Assembly (NCBI GenBank): GCA_036381335.1
Contig: DASVCZ010000010.1
Coordinates: 1 to 45,174, forward strand
Length of the DNA stretch: 45,174 nt
Reading direction: 5' to 3'
From: DASVCZ01 sp036381335
GTDB taxonomy: Bacteria > Patescibacteriota > Microgenomatia > UBA1400 > PJMF01
Of this stretch, positions 7,687-15,132 are shown one piece after another; the first letter of the stretch is position 1, and each line of letters begins with the position of its first letter. A program made the position numbers and the translations under genes. The notes under the pieces are model-generated. The model saw only the letters and a list, made by a program, of their open reading frames with translations, was not told where the DNA came from and searched no databases.

Positions 7687-7962
7687 TTACCAAACTTGTT
7701 TCTTGAGAGGTTTGCCGACTCGGAAGTTAATCACTTTGTGGCCCTTGATGGTTTGGCGTTTGTTTTCCTGACCAAAAGGCACCACCTGTTTATCTTTGAC
7801 TTGGCTGACGTAAAAAGTGCCAAAACCCGAAATAACTACTTTTTCACCCTTTTTAAGAGCGCGGGAAATTTCATCAAATAAGGCTTCAATGGCATCCTCA
7901 CTGGCTTTTTTGGTCAGGTGGGCTTTTTTAGAGATAACGGTGATCAGTTGTGATTTGGTCAT
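7687..7962 (-). CDS. hup: HU/IHF-family DNA-binding protein
   Basis: Histone-like protein of 91 residues, the normal length. It starts MTKSQLITVISKKAHLTKKASEDAIEALFDEIS (dimerisation helices), carries KKGEKVVISGFGTFYV (the GFGTF signature near residue 46), and has a positively charged beta-arm ending in GHKVINFRVGKPLKKQVW. It binds and bends DNA as a dimer. The ATG at 7962 has an AAAGGAA ribosome site close upstream. A -10-like TATAAAAT on the minus strand and the palindrome at 8038-8056 lie further upstream. Confidence 0.95.
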   Translation of the reverse strand: MTKSQLITVISKKAHLTKKASEDAIEALFDEISRALKKGEKVVISGFGTFYVSQVKDKQVVPFGQENKRQTIKGHKVINFRVGKPLKKQVW

Positions 7963-8037
7963 AGATTCCTTTTATTCCCGATCTTATCGGGAGATTCTAA
8001 GCGTGCTGTTACTATTTTATATACTTATTTATTAGGC

Positions 8038-8056
8038 ATGTGACATCGTATCACAT
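8038..8056. promoter_or_regulatory. Palindrome upstream of HU (operator-like)
   Basis: ATGTGA (8038-8043), 7-nt centre, TCACAT (8051-8056): a perfect 6-bp inverted repeat just after the VanZ-like gene and about where the -35 region of the HU promoter would lie. It resembles a CRP/FNR-type half-site pair (TGTGA-N-TCACA), but the centre is 7 nt rather than 6. No such regulator is visible in the window. Confidence 0.4.
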
Positions 8057-8439
8057 TAAAAAAAACGCGCAAGTCGGTTTTTCTTCAGCCATGCGATGCC
8101 TACGCCCACCATATCGAAGCCAATGTCCATCAGCGCCGGATGCCGGCCAGGAGTAAATGATTGATGGAGCTCGTCTGAGAGAGCGTAGACAAAACAAAGA
8201 GCGATCGGCCAGACTAAGAGCTGACGTGGAGAGAAAGCGTTGAGAAGCATAGCTCGGTAAATAAGGAGGTATAAGACCGCGTACACGGTCACGTGGGCCA
8301 GTTTTTTAAAGGCAAAGTCGAAGAGATTTGTCTCCATGCTGGGTAAAGTACTTTGATTGGATAAGAAGAAGATCAAGCCGGCCCAGAGCAAAGGCGGCAG
8401 ATAGGTATGAACTGTTTTCCACATAAAGGCAGGAGGCAA
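8056..8439 (-). CDS. VanZ-like membrane protein
   Basis: Membrane protein of 127 residues with about four hydrophobic segments. Family marks are WAGLIFFLSNQSTLP at the first helix, LAHVTVYAVLYLLIYRA in the middle, and YALSDELHQSFTPGRHPALMDIGFDMVGVGIAW near the end; the D-E-x-H-Q-x-F-x-P-G-R string is the VanZ signature. VanZ proteins are linked to teicoplanin resistance in enterococci, but most family members have no known job. It starts 4 nt after the stop of the lamin-tail gene and is probably co-transcribed with it. Confidence 0.85.
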   Translation of the reverse strand: MPPAFMWKTVHTYLPPLLWAGLIFFLSNQSTLPSMETNLFDFAFKKLAHVTVYAVLYLLIYRAMLLNAFSPRQLLVWPIALCFVYALSDELHQSFTPGRHPALMDIGFDMVGVGIAWLKKNRLARFF

Positions 8440-8443
8440 AAAG

Positions 8444-9670
8444 TTACTTTATAAATGACAGGATGTTGAAGCCAAGTTTTTTAAGCAATAACCAAGTACT
8501 GGAACTACTGATCAGCACTCCTCCCATTATAACAGAGCTAGCTCCAGGAATGTTGGGCTCAGGAGCGGAGATGTGAGCTAAAGGAGTGGGTAGGGAAGCG
8601 GTGAGGGCAGAAGTCGCGAGTTGGGGCAGGTAAGAAGTGGGCAGCCAGCTGAGGTTAGAATCAGTGCTGGTGGATGAAGCAGGGAAAGAAGAGAAGTACC
8701 CAGTATCATCAGTCAGCCGGTTGAGGGGAGTGGTCGAGAAAGAGGTGGTTGAAGAGCTAGGCGAAGGTGAAGCAGAGGAGGATCCGATTGGTGTTTGCCA
8801 CTGGCCATTCACTTTTACCAAAGGTTCACCCTTGGTGCAGCTGGTATAGTTTTCTTCCCAAGCGATGGTACCATCAGGAGCTTCGAGAGTCAGCGTGTCG
8901 CCAGTATTATTTAAGCGGCTGCTCGACAGCTCGGTCACCAGATGACTGTGGGCGGCAATTGACTCACCACTCCACTGCTTGATGGTGGCAGAAGCATCGT
9001 GGAGCTGCCAGCCGGTGAGATTCACACTAGCACTGCTATCGTTAGAAAGCTCGATCCACTCAGGTTCACCCGTCTCAGGGCAAGCCATAATTTTGGCCAG
9101 AGAAATGCTGGAGGTGGGGTAGCTGGTGGGAATGGGTGAAGGAGAAGGCGTAATGGTAGGAGACGGGCTGGGGCTGACCAACGGACTGGGTGATGGCGTG
9201 GGTGGGGGGTTGCTGGTGTTTTTGGTGGGTGGGCCGAGCTCCCAACTACCAGTCACCCAGTCGCTAGTTAGATATGACCACGACTGACCACTCTCACTGC
9301 TGGGGTATGACATGGCGCTTATCGTGGCGCCCTCCGCATTTTTGAGTGTCACCCCGTCTGCGGCGTTATTAAGTTTAGCCGTGGTCAATTCAAGGAGCAG
9401 ATAACTACCTGGCTCAATGACCTGGGTGGTCCATTGAGTAATCAGGGAAGGAGTCGTCAACTGGTCTTCGAGGGTCCAGCCAGCAAGATCAGCCGACGTC
9501 GATGAAGCGTTATAGAGCTCTATCCACTCGCTTTCTCCAGTGGCTGGCGCGGGATAGACTTCAGTGATTATGACTTGGGCATTAGCCGCTCTGGCGAGCA
9601 GGATTAAGTAGATAATGGCGGCCAGCATGAATAAAACCAGCGCTTTGTAGGTAGAGGTATCGAATGGCAT
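8444..9670 (-). CDS. Surface protein with two lamin-tail domains
   Basis: Secreted or anchored protein of 408 residues. Residues 11-31 form a signal or anchor helix ending ARAANA. Two lamin-tail (LTD) domains follow: VIITEVYPAPATGESEWIELYN near 33 and IMACPETGEPEWIELSN near 193, each continuing with L-x-G-W-x-L. They are joined by a Pro-Ser linker (residues 153-190). A Ser-Thr-rich stretch leads to a C-terminal hydrophobic segment (about 378-400). LTD domains occur in exported bacterial proteins, some with nucleases, but no nuclease motif is seen. The gene carries the shared recA-type promoter, whose -10 ends 6 nt before the ATG, so the message should be leaderless. Confidence 0.85.
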   Translation of the reverse strand: MPFDTSTYKALVLFMLAAIIYLILLARAANAQVIITEVYPAPATGESEWIELYNASSTSADLAGWTLEDQLTTPSLITQWTTQVIEPGSYLLLELTTAKLNNAADGVTLKNAEGATISAMSYPSSESGQSWSYLTSDWVTGSWELGPPTKNTSNPPPTPSPSPLVSPSPSPTITPSPSPIPTSYPTSSISLAKIMACPETGEPEWIELSNDSSASVNLTGWQLHDASATIKQWSGESIAAHSHLVTELSSSRLNNTGDTLTLEAPDGTIAWEENYTSCTKGEPLVKVNGQWQTPIGSSSASPSPSSSTTSFSTTPLNRLTDDTGYFSSFPASSTSTDSNLSWLPTSYLPQLATSALTASLPTPLAHISAPEPNIPGASSVIMGGVLISSSSTWLLLKKLGFNILSFIK

Positions 9671-9676
9671 ACCCCG

Positions 9677-9710
9677 AGTCTACAGGCCTTTGGTGGCAAG
9701 AAGGTGGCAA
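9677..9710 (-). promoter_or_regulatory. Shared direct-repeat promoter, copy 2 (lamin-tail gene)
   Basis: On the minus strand TTGCCACC lies at 9710-9703 and 9699-9692, and the -10 TAGACT at 9682-9677 starts 17 nt after the start of the second repeat. Upstream bases GCTCCCGTTT also match the recA copy. The ATG at 9670 falls where transcription should start. Confidence 0.85.
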
Positions 9711-9743
9711 AACGGGAGCAAAATGAAAATTGCTACAAGAGAC

Positions 9744-9977
9744 TTAAAGTTTTTTCAGCTCTAAGCATTTTTTAAGTACTGATTCAATAGGTTCAACAGT
9801 AGTAGTTCCTTGTTCGAGATTATTAACGGTATAGCTTGAAGTTTTGAGACACTCATCAACAGCCAAATTGTTCATCTCAATTTTTTTGAGATTTAAGTAT
9901 TGGTAGATACCATAACCAACAGAGCTAACTAGAATTAGAGAAGCAATGCTTAGTAGAAATAACGAAAGTTTAGACAT
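9744..9977 (-). CDS. Small membrane protein, unknown
   Basis: A protein of 77 residues with one N-terminal hydrophobic segment (MSKLSLFLLSIASLILVSSVGYGIYQYL) and a short outer part with two cysteines (DECLKTSSY and KKCLELKKL) that could form a disulfide. I do not recognise a family. Its start overlaps the end of the large membrane protein gene by 8 nt, so translation is probably coupled and a working link with that protein is plausible. No sequence evidence gives a function. Confidence 0.6.
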   Translation of the reverse strand: MSKLSLFLLSIASLILVSSVGYGIYQYLNLKKIEMNNLAVDECLKTSSYTVNNLEQGTTTVEPIESVLKKCLELKKL

Positions 9978-12900
9978 GTGCGTCTTTCTTAAAATTTTTT
10001 CTTAGTAAGATTAAAATACCTATTAATAATATCAGTAAAGAAGCAAGCGATACAAGTTCTGGGACATATACAATGATAACTTTTCCTTGACCAGAAATTT
10101 CCCAAGCATTTGCCCAATTATTATATTTTAGATGAGGAAGCAAGCTATCTTTGAATGCTACCCACCCGTCGTCATAAGACTGATCCAATACGACTAAGCA
10201 GTCACTTTCAGGATAATGACAAACGTAATTCACCACATAGATGGAGTCAAACCAAACATCTACAGAGTTGATCGTCGCTTCACTGTAGAGAGACGAAACA
10301 CTGTTATTGTTTTCTAACCGTAGTTGAGCAATTTGAGTTAAAGGAAATGTTCCTATTTTGATATGGTGTAATTGATTACTGCTTTTTTTACCAAATGACC
10401 GAGTTTCCCAGTTGAGATGAAAACCTAACCGATTGTCATAAGATACTTGTGGCAGAGAGAAAAAGACGTTGTAATTTTTATCCTGCAGTAGATAGTCTTC
10501 AGGAAGTATTTCAGGATCACTATAGTTAACAAAGAACTTGATTCCTCTTCCCTGAAGATTACTTCCCTGAACATTTAAGATATATGAAGCAGCCGAAGAC
10601 AGATAATCAAAGTCATAACCATTACAATTTACACCGTATCTGTCTGCTGAGTATTCAATAATGGTGTCATTAACGTTGGTAACAATGGAACCTCTTTGGG
10701 GTTCAGCACAATTATCTGAAGGATTTTTTTCTAAATTAGCACTGATAATAGGAAACTCCGCAATCACTGTCAGCAGCTCTTCACCTACTAGGGTTAATAC
10801 GATGTCCTTTTTCAATTGGTTCCAATCAACAGGTAAAGTGGTGATAGTTTCAAAGTCTAGTTTTGACCCATCAATTGCTCCATAAGCAGTAAATGGAAGT
10901 TTTGGGGGTCGAACTGTGTATTTAAGATCAATGTTTTGTTCTTGGGGAGTAGTCAGCACAGGGTAAATAGTTTCACCTTGTTTAATAAAAATGGCAGTAC
11001 TATTAAAGAAAAGAATTAAAGCTTCTTCTCTTTCTGGTGTGCCGAAGGTAATGTCAGTGATTTTAGGAAGCTCAATACTTTGATTTTTGGTTTTAAGAAC
11101 AACACTAGGAAAAGTAATGGTAACTGTTTGATCTTCATATTTTATTTCTGCGGGTGTGGTATACGTATGGTCATTATGACCTGGCAAAGTCAGTTGATAA
11201 GTGCCTTTAGGAACCTTGCGTGTTACCTCTACAGCATTATTTTTAAAAGCAACACCAGATAATTCTCGACTTAGCAGTGAGGAAAAGGGATAAATAATTT
11301 GCGCATTGGTAGGCTCACTCACTACGTAGTCACCCCCATCTTGTTGAGCAATATCTACTTTAACTCGGTCTGCTGTGACAGTTGTTTTGATGGCACTAGG
11401 TGGAGCAAAAGCTTCAGCTTCTTTATTTGCTGATTCTCGCTCGTAGATTGTCAAAAAATCTTTTTGCCACACCTGTTTTAAACCAGCCTGTTGGACTATC
11501 TCATAATCTAACTCGTAATCATGCTCAAAGTGGGGAGTAATTTTAGTTTCATCGATGATAATTAAATCAATGCGGTATTTATCCAATAATTGTTGAAAGT
11601 GATCAGAATCCTTACTGTCTAAGGCATACTTAAGCTCGTGATAAAAGAAATCTGAACTTTCTGCCCAACGATCGGAATCACGATTAACTAAAGCTTGAGG
11701 CATACCAAAAAAGTAAAAACCCATTCCCTGATAGCCATTACCTTCACCCAAAAATTGCCAGTCATAGTATTCCCAGCCAGCATGCGAGAGCTGAGGTAGT
11801 TGGAGAGTGCGAAGGTTTCTATCTCGAGAGGAAAGATAAGAAAACATTTCTTGATACTGTTCTGGAAAATCTACTCTTAACCTTTCACTAAGCAAGTGAC
11901 CTTGAAATGACGGCCAGGCTGAATAAATCAGTCCACTCCCCAAAATAAGTATGAAAGAGAGTGAAATACTGTGATGTACCCATGAGGAAACGCTCTTCTT
12001 AAGCTGAAGCAAAAGTGTTTCAACCACGTTGATCATGAGCAGAACAGATGCCAAAGAATAAAGGATCGAAAGCTTGGTGAAAGGATTTCTAAATGCTTCT
12101 AAAAATGAGCCATTATGGTACAACCAGTTAAAAACAAATGAGGTGGGCAACAAATCAATCCAAATGAAGGCCGTGCAAAAGAGATACAGCAGGATAATAG
12201 CCCACTTAATGGAAGATTTCTGGCCATCTGCCATTGAGGTAAATAACCCGGCCACAGTCATTAATCCCAAAGCGTAAAGTACACCTTGAACGAGTGAAGA
12301 AGACAAATGCGCTTCCCAGTCATTGAAAATAAACTCAAACTGCTTGTTTTCAAAAGAATAGTCTTTCCAGGTAAATAAGTATTGGGTTCCTTTTAAAAAG
12401 TTAGCTATTGTTCCTGCCTCTCTAATACTCCAAACAGATTCTGGACCAAAGAGTTTGTTATCGTGGCTTTCTTGGACATAATGAGCATTGTGCAGGGTGT
12501 AGTACGCGTTAGGTAGGATCCAGTAAGCATTGCTGATAAATGTGATTCCTGCCACCAACAAACTGATCTTTAAAGCAGTAAAGACGCTTTTATTAAGTGA
12601 GGCAAAGAATGAGTATCCCACCGAGAAAAGGGCTCCCAAATAAAATAACGTTGGGGTATGACCACTGGGTGCGATCAGCAATTGAAGCACAATAAAAAGT
12701 AAAATACTTCGAGCAGTTATGTTCTTAACTAAGTAATGGATCGCCAACAAAAGAAAAGGCAAGTAAGCAAATTGAATAGTAAAGAGTTCAAAGGCAATAT
12801 AGAACTGTTGCAAAGTTAAGATATGAAGCAAATAGAATAAGGCTCCTAATCCCGCTAGCCAGTTTTTAAATTTTAATGAGTTATTGAGCCAGACTGTATT

Positions 12901-13257
12901 TAAGTAGCTATACATGCCAATTCCACCCAAAGTGTACATGCTAAAAATAAAGACATAGCGAATTAAGTGTGGGGGTAAAACTGCATCCAAGAAAAATAAT
13001 ATCGGTAAACGCGGGATTTCTGATAAATGGCCTAAGTTCATGGGTGAACCAAAAGAGGTGTGTTCTAACCAAGCACCAAAGAATACCTGCCGAGCGTAGC
13101 GAGGTAAATCAAATTCGCCATTAATGTTATCCCAACCAGAATAATGAGTGCCAGGAAGAATATTTTGGTAGGCAATAAAGAGAGCCACGCTAACAACTAC
13201 CATGAGGGGCAGGTAGTGAAAAAAGAGTCTAGTGGCAGAGCTCAACAGTTTTTTCAT
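9970..13257 (-). CDS. Large multi-pass membrane protein, YfhO/GT-C-like
   Basis: A protein of 1095 residues. The N-terminal half has about 11-13 hydrophobic segments with extracytoplasmic loops such as LPGTHYSGWDNINGEFDLPRYARQVFFGAWLEHTSFGSP, including an early acidic D-x-x-N-x-E patch. Residues from about 480 to 1060 form a large exterior region, and the protein closes with a helix and RKNFKKDAHV. The layout and phrases such as VVLDQSYDDGWVAF resemble YfhO-type or arabinosyltransferase-like GT-C proteins that use lipid-linked sugars. This assignment rests on layout and short motifs only. The ATG at 13257 sits 2 nt downstream of an 11-bp hairpin belonging to the transposon remnant. Confidence 0.6.
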   Translation of the reverse strand: MKKLLSSATRLFFHYLPLMVVVSVALFIAYQNILPGTHYSGWDNINGEFDLPRYARQVFFGAWLEHTSFGSPMNLGHLSEIPRLPILFFLDAVLPPHLIRYVFIFSMYTLGGIGMYSYLNTVWLNNSLKFKNWLAGLGALFYLLHILTLQQFYIAFELFTIQFAYLPFLLLAIHYLVKNITARSILLFIVLQLLIAPSGHTPTLFYLGALFSVGYSFFASLNKSVFTALKISLLVAGITFISNAYWILPNAYYTLHNAHYVQESHDNKLFGPESVWSIREAGTIANFLKGTQYLFTWKDYSFENKQFEFIFNDWEAHLSSSLVQGVLYALGLMTVAGLFTSMADGQKSSIKWAIILLYLFCTAFIWIDLLPTSFVFNWLYHNGSFLEAFRNPFTKLSILYSLASVLLMINVVETLLLQLKKSVSSWVHHSISLSFILILGSGLIYSAWPSFQGHLLSERLRVDFPEQYQEMFSYLSSRDRNLRTLQLPQLSHAGWEYYDWQFLGEGNGYQGMGFYFFGMPQALVNRDSDRWAESSDFFYHELKYALDSKDSDHFQQLLDKYRIDLIIIDETKITPHFEHDYELDYEIVQQAGLKQVWQKDFLTIYERESANKEAEAFAPPSAIKTTVTADRVKVDIAQQDGGDYVVSEPTNAQIIYPFSSLLSRELSGVAFKNNAVEVTRKVPKGTYQLTLPGHNDHTYTTPAEIKYEDQTVTITFPSVVLKTKNQSIELPKITDITFGTPEREEALILFFNSTAIFIKQGETIYPVLTTPQEQNIDLKYTVRPPKLPFTAYGAIDGSKLDFETITTLPVDWNQLKKDIVLTLVGEELLTVIAEFPIISANLEKNPSDNCAEPQRGSIVTNVNDTIIEYSADRYGVNCNGYDFDYLSSAASYILNVQGSNLQGRGIKFFVNYSDPEILPEDYLLQDKNYNVFFSLPQVSYDNRLGFHLNWETRSFGKKSSNQLHHIKIGTFPLTQIAQLRLENNNSVSSLYSEATINSVDVWFDSIYVVNYVCHYPESDCLVVLDQSYDDGWVAFKDSLLPHLKYNNWANAWEISGQGKVIIVYVPELVSLASLLILLIGILILLRKNFKKDAHV

Positions 13258-13258
13258 A

Positions 13259-13508
13259 AGGAACTCTTTTATTCACTTGGGTGAGGAAATGAACAAAAGA
13301 GTTCCCCCCGGCTTTAGGGCCGGGGGGAGAAAGGCATACAGTTTCAATAACTCTTGCGCATGTCTCCTTGACTGCGTGAAATTAACCCTCGACATCACAC
13401 CAGGGATGCTCGCATATTTCAGCGGCCCCTTGGGTTTGGGAAGGCGGCTTCCACGCGGTGCCGGAGACACCGCTGGGGCTTCGCGCTCAAACTTAGTCCC
13501 AAGTTATT
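13259..13508 (-). mobile_element. 3' remnant of an IS200/IS605 TnpB-type element
   Basis: On the minus strand a short open stretch reads LGTKFEREAPAVSPAPRGSRLP after a TAA at about 13508; the F-E-R-E-A-P string with DNA GCGAAGCCCC resembles the last codons of many tnpB genes. It is followed by hairpin GCGGTG/CACCGC (13455-13473), then a 9-bp GC hairpin CCCCCCGGC/GCCGGGGGG (13304-13327), then a hairpin GGAACTCTTTT/AAAAGAGTTCC (13260-13305). A CCCCCGG-type hairpin near the right end is usual for these elements and overlaps the omega RNA that guides TnpB. No tnpB or tnpA body is present, so this is at most an orphan end. Confidence 0.5.
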
Positions 13509-13570
13509 GATATTTAAAGAGGAGGCAGGTACTCTTTAATGCGCATTACCCCGCCTGCCCGGGGGATAGT

Positions 13571-14287
13571 TTAGTCTGTGTTGGTTTCAACCAACACGAA
13601 CTGAACCTGATCGTTCACCAGGTCGAAATCTCCGACGGTATAAGCCCCGTCGTTGACATCAAGAGCGATAAATGATCCACTATCACAGCCTGTTGCCCCG
13701 CAGTTCTTCCTTGTCATGGAGTTCCTCGCATTTTCTGCGAAGTATCCTTGTGCGAAGAATGCACTTGCCTGAACAGGCACGGCATAGATAGTTGCAAGTG
13801 CAGCTCCAGCAGTGTAATTGCTAAAGTTGCAAATGGTGTTTCTGTCTCCTGGGCCTTCATGGCGACCGCGGAGAACAAGTGCCCAAACGTGATCTTCAGA
13901 TGGTTCCTGAGTGATCGTAAAATCACCGCAGCTAACATCTCCTCCTGACCACCAGATCATCAAGTAGCCACTTTCGGGTAAAATGAGATCAGTGGTTTCA
14001 CCTTCGAAGAGTTCTTGCACGTCTCCAGCACCGGACCATACTGCACTCTCATTTGCCTCAGCATCTTCGTAACGAGCCGCAGAAAGTACTCCGCTCTCTG
14101 CGAACATCCAACATGCACCTGGAACAGTGCATGTGGTGGCGTTAGCCTCATTGAGCTGAAACTTGAGCGGAACAACTTGAATCGGTACTGGACCACTAAT
14201 GGTCCAACCTTCTTCTTGCGCCACGGCAGGTGCCGTGACGGCGGTGATAATGGTCACCGCCACCAGTAAAAAAGCTAAAACGCGCAT
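13571..14287 (-). CDS. Secreted protein, unknown
   Basis: A protein of 238 residues with a clear signal peptide (MRVLAFLLVAVTIITAVTAPAVAQ, cleavage after AVA). The mature part has six cysteines that could form disulfides (TTCTVPGAC, DVSC, TIC, KNCGATGC) and no further membrane segment; its content is rich in Ala, Gly, Asp and aromatic residues. I do not recognise a family. A strong ribosome site AAGGAG lies 7 nt before the ATG at 14287. The promoter at 14717-14745 leaves a leader of about 420 nt with several hairpins, which is unusual for this compact genome. Confidence 0.7.
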   Translation of the reverse strand: MRVLAFLLVAVTIITAVTAPAVAQEEGWTISGPVPIQVVPLKFQLNEANATTCTVPGACWMFAESGVLSAARYEDAEANESAVWSGAGDVQELFEGETTDLILPESGYLMIWWSGGDVSCGDFTITQEPSEDHVWALVLRGRHEGPGDRNTICNFSNYTAGAALATIYAVPVQASAFFAQGYFAENARNSMTRKNCGATGCDSGSFIALDVNDGAYTVGDFDLVNDQVQFVLVETNTD

Positions 14288-14710
14288 GAGATCTCCTTTT
14301 TGCGCTTATATCGATATAGCAGTTTTCGAGGACCTGCCAACCCCACTCCCCTCAAAATATACATTAAGAGGAAAGAGGCTAGCAGAATCCAACTACTTTA
14401 CGCAAAACGCAAAGGAGTTATTTCTGTATGCCTTGTTAAGGTACCCATCTCGCTCCGTCCGAAGACAAAGCAACATGTTTCCTTGGTGCTATCGTCGCTT
14501 AGGTCGTCGATTGGTCCAGTCAGCGAGTGACTAGCAATTGACGAGTCAGAGTCTCAATAGCCGTATGGGGACGAAGCTCGTCCTCACGCGGCTCGCGAGA
14601 ACCATAGGTACTGTTATGTAAGGGGGGAGATGGCGATTTCGATAGGTATATTGACCTAGGAGCAAGAGGTTTCCTCGGCCACCTGACCCCTAGTTTTATA
14701 TATCAAATAT
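14288..14710 (-). ncRNA. Long hairpin-rich leader RNA or independent ncRNA
   Basis: A transcribed stretch of about 420 nt between the promoter at 14717-14745 and the secreted-protein gene. It contains no convincing reading frame. Visible hairpins: CTAGG/CCTAG (14656-14660 with 14689-14693) enclosing GAGG-AAA-CCTC, and AGCCG/CGGCT (14559-14563 with 14589-14593) enclosing GGACGA/TCGTCC through a symmetric 5x5 loop. Further GC-rich segments repeat CGACGA near 14490-14520. I could not match it to RNase P RNA, tmRNA, SRP RNA or 6S RNA. It may be a cis-regulatory leader or a separate structured RNA. Confidence 0.5.
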
Positions 14711-14716
14711 GTGCTA

Positions 14717-14745
14717 AATATATCAGAAAATAGCCTGGTTGTCAA
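14717..14745 (-). promoter_or_regulatory. Consensus promoter of the long leader
   Basis: -35 TTGACA (14745-14740), 17-nt spacer, -10 TATATT (14722-14717), reading leftward. This is among the best -35/-10 pairs in the window and predicts a start near 14710. Confidence 0.8.
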
Positions 14746-14814
14746 GATTATAGGACGCAATCGTAATACGTCAGAACCTTAGAAACGCTGGTGCTTTAGC
14801 CTGGAAGACTAACA

Positions 14815-14843
14815 TTGACAAATAGGCCTAAAAGCGATATAGT
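14815..14843 (+). promoter_or_regulatory. Promoter of small RNA C
   Basis: -35 TTGACA (14815-14820), 17-nt spacer, -10 TATAGT (14838-14843). The predicted start near 14850 coincides with the first base of the segment complementary to tRNA-like RNA C. Confidence 0.8.
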
Positions 14844-14847
14844 TTGA

Positions 14848-14920
14848 TTATTCTCGGTGCACGGAAACACTATTCCGGAATCAATGCAGAAAAGGCTCTT
14901 GGAAACAGGGGCTTTTTTTA
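14848..14920 (+). ncRNA. Small RNA C, complementary to tRNA-like RNA C
   Basis: A transcript of about 70 nt with its own promoter (14815-14843) and terminator (14892-14920). Bases 14850-14861 (ATTCTCGGTGCA) are the exact reverse complement of 14996-15007, the 5' anticodon stem plus anticodon loop of the tRNA-like RNA. Bases 14877-14888 match the complement of 15007-15018 at 11 of 12 positions, but in swapped order, so both cannot join one continuous duplex. TTGATT and AATCAA (14845-14850, 14879-14884) could close a hairpin presenting the first block. Unlike cassettes A and B, this small RNA lies upstream of its tRNA-like partner. Confidence 0.65.
14892..14920 (+). terminator. Terminator of small RNA C
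   Basis: AGGCTC (14893-14898) pairs with GGGCTT (14909-14914) using G-T wobbles, followed by a run of seven T. It separates small RNA C from the promoter of tRNA-like RNA C. Confidence 0.7.
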
Positions 14921-14923
14921 TGC

Positions 14924-14951
14924 TTGCTTCGGAATTGTTTCGTAGTAAAAT
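14924..14951 (+). promoter_or_regulatory. Promoter of tRNA-like RNA C
   Basis: -35 TTGCTT (14924-14929), 16-nt spacer, -10 TAAAAT (14946-14951), predicted start near 14958. The TTGCCACC direct repeat seen at cassettes A and B is absent here. Confidence 0.6.
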
Positions 14952-14957
14952 CTGGGC

Positions 14958-15057
14958 TGTAGCGTGAGGAAGGTGTTGTGTTCTGGTGAACACCATGCAC
15001 CGAGAATGCATCGATTCCATTTAGGAATAGAGTTCGATTCTCTCTCCTTCCACTACA
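14958..15057 (+). ncRNA. tRNA-like RNA C (class II shape, GAG loop)
   Basis: The core at 14968-15052 is 85 nt. Acceptor GGAAGG pairs with CCTTCC (the seventh pair is T-T). A D-arm-like hairpin GTGTT/AACAC has loop CTGGTG. The anticodon-like arm ATGCA-CCGAGAA-TGCAT would expose GAG (Leu), but U33 is replaced by C. A long variable hairpin ATTCC/GGAAT follows, then a T-arm AGAG-TTCGATT-CTCT. An extra helix TGTAG/CTACA (14958-14962, 15053-15057) closes the outside. It resembles tRNA-Leu(GAG) but breaks several tRNA rules and has no encoded CCA. A degenerate but working tRNA-Leu cannot be excluded. Confidence 0.65.
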
Positions 15058-15062
15058 TCAAG

Positions 15063-15092
15063 ATCCCGACTTGTATGCCGGGGTTTTTGTTT
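15063..15092 (+). terminator. Terminator of tRNA-like RNA C
   Basis: CCCGAC (15065-15070) pairs with GCCGGG (15077-15082) with one A-C mismatch, followed by TTTTTGTTTT. A terminator directly behind a tRNA-like gene supports a short independent transcript. Confidence 0.75.
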
Positions 15093-15132
15093 TAAAATAT
15101 GATCTGGTCATAAAGTCTCACAAAGGAATAAA

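Noticed and set aside
13232..13510. 92-residue plus-strand frame over the transposon remnant
   Set aside because: It is antisense to the hairpin-rich remnant and overlaps the start of the large membrane protein gene; the hairpins explain the sequence better.
14288..14710. RNase P RNA, tmRNA or SRP RNA in the long leader
   Set aside because: GAGGAAA and ACAGAA strings occur, but the other conserved RNase P segments are missing; there is no tRNA-like end or tag frame for tmRNA and no GGAAG/AGCAG core for SRP RNA.
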